DNA of 12,129 bases from Candidatus Cloacimonadota bacterium (GTDB lineage: Bacteria; Cloacimonadota; Cloacimonadia; Cloacimonadales; TCS61). Both the position numbers and the translations under genes were made by a program. The notes under the pieces are model-generated. The model saw only the letters and a list, made by a program, of their open reading frames with translations. It was not told where the DNA came from and made no database searches. Shown here piece by piece: positions 1 through 7,760 of the stretch. Each line of letters begins with the position of its first letter. The stretch's first letter is position 1. The stretch is from contig JAFGMF010000263.1 of assembly GCA_016927675.1 (NCBI GenBank), positions 1 through 12,129 on the forward strand, given 5' to 3'.

Positions 1-90
1 CGTAAAGATATGGAAAAGGAAGTTGAGATTCTCAGATTCAGAATCGATTGTATCGCTCCGGATTTCGAAGAGAAAGGAGATAACATATGA
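1..90 (+). CDS. C-terminal end of a gene in the PilN position (partial)
   Basis: An open frame runs in from the left edge and ends at the TGA at 88-90, giving 29 residues that start RKDMEKEVEILRF and end EEKGDNI. The tail is highly charged. Its TGA overlaps the ATG of the next gene in an ATGA junction, so the two are almost certainly translationally coupled. In pilMNOPQ operons the gene directly before pilO is pilN, an inner-membrane partner of PilO, so a PilN-like protein is the contextual guess. The visible tail carries no diagnostic motif, and it could equally be a GspL-like or fused PilM/N protein. The identity is inference from position only. Confidence 0.6.
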   Translation, partial: RKDMEKEVEILRFRIDCIAPDFEEKGDNI

Positions 91-644
91 GTAACAAACA
101 AAAATATCTGATTCTCTTTTGTGTAATCATCCTGACAACACTTTGTTTCTTCTATTTTACATCGAACATGATAAATTCAAAGATGAAATATATTGTTCGT
201 CTTGATAATGCCATTAAAATAGAACAGGAAAAACTGAATGCTGCCAAAGTCTTGAATGAACAATTACAGCAGGTTTCCAAAGTTATTGTGAACAGTATGA
301 GTAAGGAAAGGAATTTCAGCTCTGATGAAACTAATGCCTTTGTCAAAGAACTTGCCGATCTGGCTGACAGATACAGGATTACAGTTAACTCCCTTACTCC
401 CAAGATGATTTCGGGCATCAGTAAATATTATGCAGAACAGCTTTATACTCTTGAACTTAACTGCACATTTATCCAGTTGGGGCAATTCCTGACAGATCTG
501 GAGAGTTTCGATCATATCCTGAAGATCAAAACTCTGGATGTTAGTCCACTCAGCCAGGATTCCAAGAATGTTGATCTTGAGGAAGAAACCAGGTATAAGG
601 TAAGTCTGGAACTACTGAACTATAAGATCGTTAAGGAGGCTTAA
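87..644 (+). CDS. pilO: PilO-like inner-membrane alignment-complex protein
   Basis: The 185-residue protein has the PilO/GspM architecture. It has a short cytoplasmic N-terminus, one membrane segment at about 7-26 and a predicted coiled coil at about 30-70. A periplasmic ferredoxin-like domain follows at about 83-180, containing the family-like stretch YTLELNCTFIQLGQFLTDLE and a closing strand RYKVSLELLNYKI. In known systems PilO pairs with PilN in the inner membrane and, through PilP, links the motor platform to the secretin. The start at 87 is supported by AGGAGA at 75-80 and by the ATGA overlap with the previous gene. The next gene starts directly after its stop codon. Family membership rests on topology, length and gene order, because PilO sequences diverge strongly. 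GspM is the main alternative. Confidence 0.8.
   Translation: MSNKQKYLILFCVIILTTLCFFYFTSNMINSKMKYIVRLDNAIKIEQEKLNAAKVLNEQLQQVSKVIVNSMSKERNFSSDETNAFVKELADLADRYRITVNSLTPKMISGISKYYAEQLYTLELNCTFIQLGQFLTDLESFDHILKIKTLDVSPLSQDSKNVDLEEETRYKVSLELLNYKIVKEA
633..639 (+). promoter_or_regulatory. Shine-Dalgarno sequence that sets the GTG start at 645
   Basis: AAGGAGG at 633-639 lies inside the last codons of the pilO-like gene, five bases before the GTG at 645-647. That GTG directly follows the TAA stop at 642-644. The strong site and ideal spacing justify the non-ATG start and suggest that ribosomes finishing pilO re-initiate on the next gene. Confidence 0.75.
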
Positions 645-1190
645 GTGGAGGATAAATATTTAAAAGATTTTGTAATAGCCTTGATCGTGATCGTCGTACT
701 GGCTTTCGGAATCAAGGATTATTACATCATGCAGAAAGTAAAAACTGTCCCGAAAGAATCGAAATACCAGGTACTGACTCTCAGTGATGAACTGCTGACC
801 CGGATTCAGAATATCGAAAATTCTATTCAGGACAGAAAAGAGTTTACTTTTACGGTGCAGAAAGATCCTCTGGAGCAGAATCTTATTGTTCGTACGAAAA
901 AAGATCTGGAAAAGCAATGGCGTGAAGAAGTAGAAAGCATGGTTCGCCTGCAATCTACTGTGATCATGGAAAATGGGGATAAAATTGCCTCGATTGCTTA
1001 CCAGGGAGAGAACAATTATTACCGGGTTGGAGATACTTTTGTTTTCGGTATCATCACCGACATCAAAGAAGGCGAAATTTTATATAATTATAAGGGAAGA
1101 TACGGTGTTCTCAAAGTTACTAAACTACCGGAGAAACCGAGAGAGATAACTGAGAAAAGTACTTCAAAAACACGTGAATACAATTGGTAA
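645..1190 (+). CDS. Inner-membrane protein with PilP/GspC-like homology region
   Basis: The 181-residue protein starts at a GTG. It has a seven-residue charged N-terminus, one membrane segment at about 8-23 and a polar, probably helical linker to about residue 65. A KDPLEQN stretch at 73-79 recalls the RDPF-type motif found before the PilP/GspC homology region. Residues about 98-162 look like that small beta domain, with YYRVGDTFVFGIITDI and later short strands such as YGVLKV. In known systems this domain docks on the periplasmic N-domains of the secretin. Its place between the pilO-like and secretin genes is the PilP position. PilP proteins are usually lipoproteins with a lipobox, whereas this one has an uncleaved-looking membrane anchor as in GspC. 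The role is therefore well supported, but the PilP or GspC name is not. Confidence 0.7.
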   Translation: MEDKYLKDFVIALIVIVVLAFGIKDYYIMQKVKTVPKESKYQVLTLSDELLTRIQNIENSIQDRKEFTFTVQKDPLEQNLIVRTKKDLEKQWREEVESMVRLQSTVIMENGDKIASIAYQGENNYYRVGDTFVFGIITDIKEGEILYNYKGRYGVLKVTKLPEKPREITEKSTSKTREYNW

Positions 1191-1214
1191 AAATAAATAT
1201 CAAAAGGAGATTTA

Positions 1215-2615
1215 ATGAAATCGCTCAAATCAGATTTTAGAAAATCATTTTCTGCCCTTTTTATTCTGATTCTTATACTTGCCGGCAGCAGTCTCTTAGC
1301 TGCAGAAGACAAACCTATCGATCTTCTGAATACCAAGATCAGTATAGATGCAGAAGACGGATCTGTTTCCCATATCATTGCTACCATGGCTAAGTTAAGC
1401 GGTTGCAATATTGTGCTGGCAATGGAAACAGGCACACAGGACAAACAGATAACCGAGGAAAAGAGAATTACTATTTCACTTAAAGATGTTCCGATCGAAC
1501 AGGCTCTTTCCCTGGTTGTAAAATCCATCGGCCTTTCCTATCGCCTGGTAGGTGATAGAACTTTCCTGGTCGGAGAAAAAAGCAGGATAGAAGAAGAGAT
1601 CGGCGAGAGATCGTATATTATATACCTTAATTATGTCGATGTTGAAAAAATAGTAAAAGCAATGGATATCATGCCGGGAACATCTGTAGCAATTGAAGGA
1701 CAGAATGCAATCTTGATCAGAGCTAATCCGGAAACTTTTGCCGAGATCAGCAAGAAGATCTCTGAGATCGACGTACCGCAAAAGCAGATTGAGATCCGAG
1801 CAAGACTGATCGAAGTCTCTGTTACAGATGCCAAGAAATTCGGGATAGACTGGTCAAGATTGAATCAGCTAACAACTATCATTGCCGAAGACCCTGTCTC
1901 GGCAGACGGGGTTGGATTGCCTTATAATTACAATACCGGAGACGTACTGTCACCTCATGGAGATCAAACAGATTTCGGTATATTACCAGATCAGCAGTAT
2001 TTTCAGAAGATGGATGACTGGGGGGATGTCTTCAAATTCAGCCGCCAGCTTTCAGCTTTCGATATCACCCTTGACTGGCTGCTGGAGAATAACGCAGCCA
2101 AACTGTTGACCGATACCAGGATCACCGCCTTGAACGGTGAAGAAGCCGAAATTCATATCGGAGAAGTAGTGCCATTTGTTGTTTATGATGATAATAATAA
2201 TGTTCAGGTAGAAAGAGAAGACGTAGGTATTATCCTGAAGGTAAAACCAAATGTGAATGCAGATGGTCAGATAACCACTAAAATCAATCCCGAAGTCAGT
2301 TCCGTAATCGAACTTGTTCAAGGATATGTGCCCAGAACCAAAGTTCGCCGCATCAACTCAACTGTTACCGTGGCTGACGGTAATCGGATCATTGTCGGTG
2401 GTCTGCTCAACTCGATCATCACAAATAAGACCAATAAAGTCCCACTTCTGGGAGATATTCCAATCCTGGGAAAACTGTTCCAGCATAAACACGAAGTAGT
2501 TGAAAATACTGATTTGATCATAGAAATTACGCCCAGAGTTATCACTTTAGAAGATCAGAATATAGAATTTGATCTGGATGAACGCCTGGGAAGAAAATTA
2601 ATCAAGGAAAAATAG
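1215..2615 (+). CDS. pilQ: Outer-membrane secretin (PilQ/GspD family)
   Basis: The 466-residue protein would form the multimeric outer-membrane channel through which the pilus or secreted substrate passes. A signal peptide covers about 1-30, with cleavage near SLLA-AED. An STN/N0-type domain (about 41-118) and one secretin N-repeat (about 131-190) follow. The C-terminal secretin domain (about 192-445) carries the hallmark VPLLGDIPILGKLF at 409-422 and ends NTDLIIEITPRVI, with a short charged tail. It is much shorter than typical PilQ or GspD (about 600-750 residues), with no AMIN domain and only one N-repeat after N0. AAGGAGA at 1204-1210 supports the ATG at 1215. Position after the pilO- and pilP-like genes favours PilQ, but GspD cannot be excluded. 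Confidence 0.92.
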   Translation: MKSLKSDFRKSFSALFILILILAGSSLLAAEDKPIDLLNTKISIDAEDGSVSHIIATMAKLSGCNIVLAMETGTQDKQITEEKRITISLKDVPIEQALSLVVKSIGLSYRLVGDRTFLVGEKSRIEEEIGERSYIIYLNYVDVEKIVKAMDIMPGTSVAIEGQNAILIRANPETFAEISKKISEIDVPQKQIEIRARLIEVSVTDAKKFGIDWSRLNQLTTIIAEDPVSADGVGLPYNYNTGDVLSPHGDQTDFGILPDQQYFQKMDDWGDVFKFSRQLSAFDITLDWLLENNAAKLLTDTRITALNGEEAEIHIGEVVPFVVYDDNNNVQVEREDVGIILKVKPNVNADGQITTKINPEVSSVIELVQGYVPRTKVRRINSTVTVADGNRIIVGGLLNSIITNKTNKVPLLGDIPILGKLFQHKHEVVENTDLIIEITPRVITLEDQNIEFDLDERLGRKLIKEK

Positions 2616-2624
2616 GGGGTTATC

Positions 2625-4679
2625 ATGACTAGAAACAGAATGTTTGGTCTGCTCTCTGCTTTTATCCTGACCGCGATGCTATTATTTACAGGATCCTGTG
2701 ATGACAGAACCTTTAAATATCCGGAATATGATATTAGTATAATCTCGGTAGAACCGGATACGATCTACGCCGATAATAATATCACTTTTTCGAACATTCA
2801 AGCGCTGGTAAAGGATGAAGACGGTTTCGGAGTTACTGGAGAAACAGTAACTTTTCGCACGAACGTGGGCACGATCCTGAAAAACATAGTAACCGACAGT
2901 ACCGGTATTGCCACAACAACCCTGTGGGACAGCGGAGAAATTGGCTTGGCAATTGTTGAGGCATTTATCAATGACGTGTCGGCTACCTGTAATGTTACGA
3001 TTGAGCCGACTCCTCCGGTTGAAAATCTGACTCTAATTGTCAACTCAACCGAACTTAATGTTGGTGAGTTGACGATTGTGAAAGCGAAAGCCGAATATGG
3101 ATCAGGGAATGTACCGGATGGAACGATCATAGTCTTTGAAACAGATTTTGGTACTTTTCGTACTATTGACGGAGTGGATCTTGGGAATGTGGTTCAGATA
3201 GCAACTACCAATGGGATTGCTCAGACGAATTTCTATTCGGGTACTCAAAGCGGTGAAGCAACGGTCAGTGCCAATATTGGCGGACTCGAAGAAACCAAAG
3301 AGATAACCATTCATCCAGGTAGTCCGAGATTCATGTATCTTTTCCCGGATACTACCGTTGTAGCGGCAAACAGTGGACAATCCGTTCAGATCCTTGCTCA
3401 GGTGGAAGACAGATTTCACAATTCAGTCAGACAGGGAGTCGGAGTTGAGTTTACAACCACTCTGGGCTCTGTTAATGAATTTGCCAGCACCGATGATGAT
3501 GGGTTAGCTCTGACAGTTTTTTCACCTGGAATCACGGCTGGACAGGCTGTTATCGAAGCGGTAGCCGATTCTGCGACAGCAAGCACAGTGATCAGTGTTA
3601 TTTCGGATGATGTTCATGCACTGGTATTCGGTTTTCAGGGACAGGTAGATATTCAGGTTCAGGGAACTGGCGGTCAGGAATCTTATGAACTGGTAGTAAA
3701 TTTATATGATATGAGCGGTAATCCGGTAGATGAGGATATGTGGGTCTGGTTCGAATTATTGAACGCTCCTGAGGGCACCAATATTAACAACGTTGGAATT
3801 GCAGACAGTACGATGTCCAATAACGGGCAGGCGATTGTTTCGATTAACAGCGGTTACGAACCGGGGATTGTCCGGGTGAAGGCATATACCTTTACTACCG
3901 CAGGCATGATGATCAGTGTGGAAAAATCTAATATCGTTGTTCATGCCGGACCTCCCAATTCTGCTGCATTCAATATCGGTGGTCATGATACCGGCGAAGA
4001 CATGGGCAGCGGTCTCTGGAAGGTACAGGTTTCGGCTTTGATCACCGACGCCTATGGTAATCCGGTGGATGCTTATACTGCAGCATATTTTTCATTACCG
4101 GATGATCCTGATTTTGTTACCATCGAAGCGGCAGCTTATGTCGGTAACGAAAATGCCCAGGGCGACACACTTGCCGGAACGGCATATACATATCTGATTT
4201 ATGATGGAGCTTATACCAATGAGGAAGTAAATATCCTGGTAGAAGTAGGCGGGATCGAAACATTTCCCGGGACTTTAGTTCTGCCGATACAATTCCCGGC
4301 AATGGATATTGTCGCTGTTCCCATGCATCTGGATTGGGTAACTCCAAATGACAATGCTCCGAAGGATACCGAAGTTAGAGTTACCGTCAAAGATGGTCAG
4401 AATAATCCAATAGATAATCAGATTGTCGTATTTTCAACGACGCTGGGCACACCCATCGCACCGACACCTCCAGATACGGGAGATCCCTATACAGGGTTAA
4501 CAGGAGTTGTAGATGGAGAACATGGTCGTCTTAATAAAATCATTCGCTTCCAGAAATATGAATGTCCTGCTCCAGGACCGGGTGGCCCGGGTTCAACTCA
4601 GGCAACAATAACCGCTCAGATTCTGGGTACCGGAGTATCAGCAAATGTAACCGTATTATTATTCCGCTATACGGATTAA
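2625..4679 (+). CDS. Large lipoprotein with about six invasin-type Ig-like repeats
   Basis: The 684-residue protein starts with a lipoprotein signal (MTRNRMFGLL, hydrophobic core, then FTGSC), making C25 the probable lipidated residue, followed by two aspartates. The rest is a string of bacterial Ig-like (Big_1/invasin-type) units at about 36-126, 134-229, 234-326, 331-440, 444-556 and 560-682. Each shows a variant of one pattern: a loop such as DMSGNPVD, DAYGNPVD or DGQNNPID, then V-F strands, then a 'TTLG' or 'TNVG' turn. Several units also have a DSTGIATTTL-like strand. It probably forms an extended rod tethered to a membrane, as an adhesin, a structural spacer or a secretin accessory. The start is nine bases after the secretin stop, with a G-rich site (AGGGGGT, 2614-2620) overlapping that stop. 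No C-terminal sorting domain is seen. Its function in the pilus is unknown. Confidence 0.82.
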   Translation: MTRNRMFGLLSAFILTAMLLFTGSCDDRTFKYPEYDISIISVEPDTIYADNNITFSNIQALVKDEDGFGVTGETVTFRTNVGTILKNIVTDSTGIATTTLWDSGEIGLAIVEAFINDVSATCNVTIEPTPPVENLTLIVNSTELNVGELTIVKAKAEYGSGNVPDGTIIVFETDFGTFRTIDGVDLGNVVQIATTNGIAQTNFYSGTQSGEATVSANIGGLEETKEITIHPGSPRFMYLFPDTTVVAANSGQSVQILAQVEDRFHNSVRQGVGVEFTTTLGSVNEFASTDDDGLALTVFSPGITAGQAVIEAVADSATASTVISVISDDVHALVFGFQGQVDIQVQGTGGQESYELVVNLYDMSGNPVDEDMWVWFELLNAPEGTNINNVGIADSTMSNNGQAIVSINSGYEPGIVRVKAYTFTTAGMMISVEKSNIVVHAGPPNSAAFNIGGHDTGEDMGSGLWKVQVSALITDAYGNPVDAYTAAYFSLPDDPDFVTIEAAAYVGNENAQGDTLAGTAYTYLIYDGAYTNEEVNILVEVGGIETFPGTLVLPIQFPAMDIVAVPMHLDWVTPNDNAPKDTEVRVTVKDGQNNPIDNQIVVFSTTLGTPIAPTPPDTGDPYTGLTGVVDGEHGRLNKIIRFQKYECPAPGPGGPGSTQATITAQILGTGVSANVTVLLFRYTD

Positions 4680-4703
4680 ACAGATTAGAAAACAGGAGAT
4701 TTA

Positions 4704-6416
4704 ATGACTTTTAATCCTCAATTCGCCCGTATAGGTGAAATATTGGTTCATGAAGGAGTTGCAACTGAGGATCAGGTAAAAGAAGCTCTGGTCAAACAGG
4801 GCAACTTTAACCTCAAGATCGGTGAAACCCTTCGCAAACTCGGATATATAACAGAACAGGATCTGCTTCATGCTCTCTACCTACAACTGGAATATGAAGT
4901 TGTTCATGAAGATGAACTGCTTGATCTTGATTCGGAAATAGTTAAATTGATACCGGAACCTTTTGCAGTCGAGAACAGAGTGATCGCGATCAAAGAAGAT
5001 GCTGATGCAGTTATTGTAGCGATGACGGATCCTGAGAATATCGTTATTCAGGATCATCTGAAGAAGATCCTCAACAGACCTGTAAGACCGGTCCTTATCG
5101 GAGACAGCATTCTTACCGATACTTTGGAAAGATACTATAAAAGTATCCGGACAACATCCCAGATGGAAGATGCTGTCGGGAATTTTGAATTTGTCGCGGT
5201 TGATGAAGAAGAGAATGAGATTACGATCGATTCCAAAAAAGATGTAGATGCACCGGTAGTAAAACTGGTAAACCTGATCATAACCGAAGCGATTAAGTCG
5301 AACACAACCGACATTCATATTGAGCCTCTGTCAAAAGAAACTAAAGTACGATTCAGAATTGATGGTGCTCTTCGTGAAGTGATGTCGCCACCAATCGGTC
5401 TTCACACCGGAATCGTTTCTCTGATCAAGGTAATGTCCAAACTGAATATTGCAGAACGTCGTCTTCCCCAGGATGGTCATATTTCACTGAAAACATCTAT
5501 CAAAAGTGTGGATGTACGTGTATCTATCGTACCAACTGTTACCGGCGAGAAAGTGGTAATGCGTTTGCTGGATAAAGGAGAATTTGGTTTCAGTCTGACA
5601 ACTCTGGGATTCAACAAACGAGATCATGAGATCTTCGGAAAATGGCTGCGCCGTCCTTATGGAATCACGATCGTGTCCGGTCCTACCGGAAGTGGTAAAT
5701 CTACCACATTGCATGCTGCCCTGAAAGAGATCAAGAATGTTGAAACAAATATCGTTACGGTAGAAGATCCGGTTGAATATCGTCTGGATGGGATCACCCA
5801 GATAGAAACTAATGCCAAGATAGATTTAACCTTTGGCAGAGCGCTGCGTTCAGTGCTTCGTCAGGACCCAGATATTGTGCTTATCGGTGAAATTCGTGAT
5901 GAGGAAACAGCAGACATAGCCATCAAATTCTCTTTGACGGGGCATCTTGTATTTACTACCCTGCATGCCAATGATGCTACGTCTACCATTACCAGAATGC
6001 TGGATATCGGGATTCCGCCCTATCTGGTTGCATCATCATTGAACCTTGTGATGGCACAGAGGTTATTAAGGTTGATCTGTCCTCATTGTAAAACAGATTA
6101 TCAACCGACTGATCAGGAACTTAACGATGCTGGGATCACCAAGGATGAGGCTAAGAAAATCAAATTCAAACATGGTTCAGGTTGTGTGCATTGTGATAAT
6201 ACAGGATACTCGGGAAGAACCGGTATCTTTGAAATGCTCGAAGTCTCTCCTGCTATCAGGAAACTGATCTTTGAGAGTGCTAATCAGGATACTATCAAGA
6301 TCGAAGCTCTGAAGAACGGAATGTTAACATTGCATCAGAGCGGAATGGAAAAAATGCGGCTGGGAATTACAACCATCACGGAGATCATTAAATTCACCGT
6401 TGCCGAAGAATTGTAA
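4704..6416 (+). CDS. pilB: Type IV pilus assembly / type II secretion ATPase with MshEN domain
   Basis: The 570-residue cytoplasmic hexameric ATPase powers pilus or pseudopilus extension from the PilC platform. Residues 1-150 form an MshEN (T2SSE N-terminal) domain with two 24-residue motifs, R9-Q32 and K38-Q61, matching the known cyclic-di-GMP-binding pattern. The motor domain shows Walker A GPTGSGKST at 326-334 (K332), VEDPVEYR, Walker B DPDIVLIGEIRDEET at 388-402 and the histidine box TTLHAND. A zinc-binding tetracysteine sits at C459/C462 and C494/C497, as in PilB and GspE but not the retraction ATPase PilT. The length is typical. AGGAGA at 4694-4699 supports the start. It lies 24 bases after the Ig-like lipoprotein gene and 25 bases before pilC. 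The family is certain; PilB rather than GspE is inferred from the PilO neighbour. Confidence 0.95.
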   Translation: MTFNPQFARIGEILVHEGVATEDQVKEALVKQGNFNLKIGETLRKLGYITEQDLLHALYLQLEYEVVHEDELLDLDSEIVKLIPEPFAVENRVIAIKEDADAVIVAMTDPENIVIQDHLKKILNRPVRPVLIGDSILTDTLERYYKSIRTTSQMEDAVGNFEFVAVDEEENEITIDSKKDVDAPVVKLVNLIITEAIKSNTTDIHIEPLSKETKVRFRIDGALREVMSPPIGLHTGIVSLIKVMSKLNIAERRLPQDGHISLKTSIKSVDVRVSIVPTVTGEKVVMRLLDKGEFGFSLTTLGFNKRDHEIFGKWLRRPYGITIVSGPTGSGKSTTLHAALKEIKNVETNIVTVEDPVEYRLDGITQIETNAKIDLTFGRALRSVLRQDPDIVLIGEIRDEETADIAIKFSLTGHLVFTTLHANDATSTITRMLDIGIPPYLVASSLNLVMAQRLLRLICPHCKTDYQPTDQELNDAGITKDEAKKIKFKHGSGCVHCDNTGYSGRTGIFEMLEVSPAIRKLIFESANQDTIKIEALKNGMLTLHQSGMEKMRLGITTITEIIKFTVAEEL

Positions 6417-6441
6417 AAGATAATTAATCAAAGGGAAATAT

Positions 6442-7695
6442 ATGGCAAGTTTTCAATTCGTAATTAAAGATGCCAAAGGTGCCAGATCAGAAGGTATAAT
6501 CAAGGCTACATCAATGGATGAAGCCATTGATAAACTCACCAAAGAAGGCGGTACGATCATCTCGGTCAAATCGACTGGAGAGGGAGCTTTTAAAGGCAAA
6601 CTATCACTTTTCGATAAATTGATGCTGACGATCTACAAAATCCGAACCGGAGTTGGACTTAAAGTACTTGTATTCTTTACCAGACAGCTGGCTACCATGT
6701 TCTCCGCCGGATTAACTATTGAAAAATCCATCTCGAATCTGGAGAAAGGCGAAAAGAACAAGAAATTCCGAACAGTGTTAGTCAGATTATCCAATGACAT
6801 AAAAAAAGGGTTCAGCCTGTCAGAAGCAATGGAACAGCACCCCGGTGTATTCAATCCCCTTTATGTGTCTCTGGTCAAAGCCGGTGAAGTGTCTGGTACT
6901 CTGCATACAGTACTCGATGAACTGGCAGAATACCTGGAAAAGATCGAAGATACTCGACGTAAAGTCTGGTCAGCATTATCATATCCAATCTTTATCATCT
7001 GTGTTCTGGCAGTGGCAGTATGGATCCTGTTCTATCATATCATCCCGATGTTTGCGAAAGTATATGAAAATTTTAATGCTGAACTCCCCGCTCCAACTCT
7101 GATCGCTATCGGGGTCAGCGATTTTATCCGGGATAATATCTTCTTCGCGTTTCTTACCGTACTGGCAATTTTCATGTCGTTTTTTCTTTTCTATCTAACC
7201 GATAAAGGACGTTATCTGGTTGACCGCATTATCCTGGGATTTCCGGTTATTGGCTATATGCTGAAAAATTCGATTTTCAGTAAATTCTGCCGGACATTCA
7301 GCATTTTAATGGCTTCCGGGGTGCCGATCATGGAGACGATGGAACTGGTTGAAAACGTTGTCCAGAACGCTGTAATTGAGAGTGCTGTCCGTAAAGCCAG
7401 GGTTATGGTGAAAGAAGGATATAGTGTTGCCGGAGCTTTCAAGAAAACCGGGGTTTTTCCCCCGACTCTTCTTCAGTTGATTTCAACGGGTGAAGAAACG
7501 GGTGATATGGATAAGCTGCTTGCCAAAGCAGCAGAATTCTTTGAAAAACTGGTGGATTCGGTGATAGAAAGGTTAACTTCTCTGATAGAACCGATTCTGA
7601 TAATTCTGATGGCAGGTGTAGTGGGTACGATCATTATCGTGATCTATCTGCCGATTTTCAATCTCGGACTGGCAATCAGTTCCGGATCAAAATAG
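6442..7695 (+). CDS. pilC: Inner-membrane platform protein PilC/GspF
   Basis: The 417-residue polytopic protein is the inner-membrane platform on which the assembly ATPase acts. It has a short N-terminal extension (1-60) with the family's typical ATSMDEAIDKL helix. Two T2SSF repeats follow: about 77-201, starting FFTRQLATMFSAG with a later SGTLHTVLDELAEYLEK, and about 280-402, starting FCRTFSILMASGVPI with the matching STGEETGDMDKLL. Membrane segments lie at about 181-204, 233-253 and 382-406, the standard three. Length and motifs are normal for PilC/GspF. AAGGGA at 6431-6436 serves as ribosome binding site. It is the last gene before a strong terminator, so it closes the pilus operon. Confidence 0.94.
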   Translation: MASFQFVIKDAKGARSEGIIKATSMDEAIDKLTKEGGTIISVKSTGEGAFKGKLSLFDKLMLTIYKIRTGVGLKVLVFFTRQLATMFSAGLTIEKSISNLEKGEKNKKFRTVLVRLSNDIKKGFSLSEAMEQHPGVFNPLYVSLVKAGEVSGTLHTVLDELAEYLEKIEDTRRKVWSALSYPIFIICVLAVAVWILFYHIIPMFAKVYENFNAELPAPTLIAIGVSDFIRDNIFFAFLTVLAIFMSFFLFYLTDKGRYLVDRIILGFPVIGYMLKNSIFSKFCRTFSILMASGVPIMETMELVENVVQNAVIESAVRKARVMVKEGYSVAGAFKKTGVFPPTLLQLISTGEETGDMDKLLAKAAEFFEKLVDSVIERLTSLIEPILIILMAGVVGTIIIVIYLPIFNLGLAISSGSK

Positions 7696-7707
7696 ATTGT
7701 TAACAAT
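7696..7707. repeat. 12-bp perfect palindrome after the pilC stop
   Basis: ATTGTTAACAAT at 7696-7707 is a perfect palindrome starting on the base after the pilC TAG. It has the size of a small operator half-site pair and lies 14 bases before the terminator and 53 bases before pilD. Short AT-rich palindromes also arise by chance, so a regulatory role is only a possibility. Confidence 0.35.
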
Positions 7708-7720
7708 TATATGTATTTCG

Positions 7721-7754
7721 AAAAGCAGGTGGTTTTTTAAACCCCTGCTTTTTT
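7721..7754 (+). terminator. Intrinsic terminator closing the pilus operon
   Basis: AAAAGCAGG (7721-7729) pairs with CCTGCTTTT (7744-7752). Inside it, after a single bulged T at 7730, GGTTT (7731-7735) pairs with AAACC (7739-7743) around a three-base loop. The descending arm merges into a run of six T residues at 7749-7754. This is a classic Rho-independent terminator, 25 bases after the pilC stop. Its T run ends only six bases before the pilD ATG at 7761. Confidence 0.85.
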
Positions 7755-7760
7755 AATATT

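Noticed and set aside
645..2615. Calling the locus a plain type II secretion system
   Set aside because: The PilO-like protein and the N-O-P-Q gene order favour a type IV pilus, and no GspG-K or GspL-type genes are visible. The compact secretin and the GspC-like anchor keep the question open, so I state the ambiguity instead of choosing type II secretion.
2625..4679. PilY1-type tip adhesin identity for the Ig-repeat lipoprotein
   Set aside because: PilY1 carries a C-terminal beta-propeller and calcium-binding loops. This protein shows only Ig-like repeats after a lipobox.
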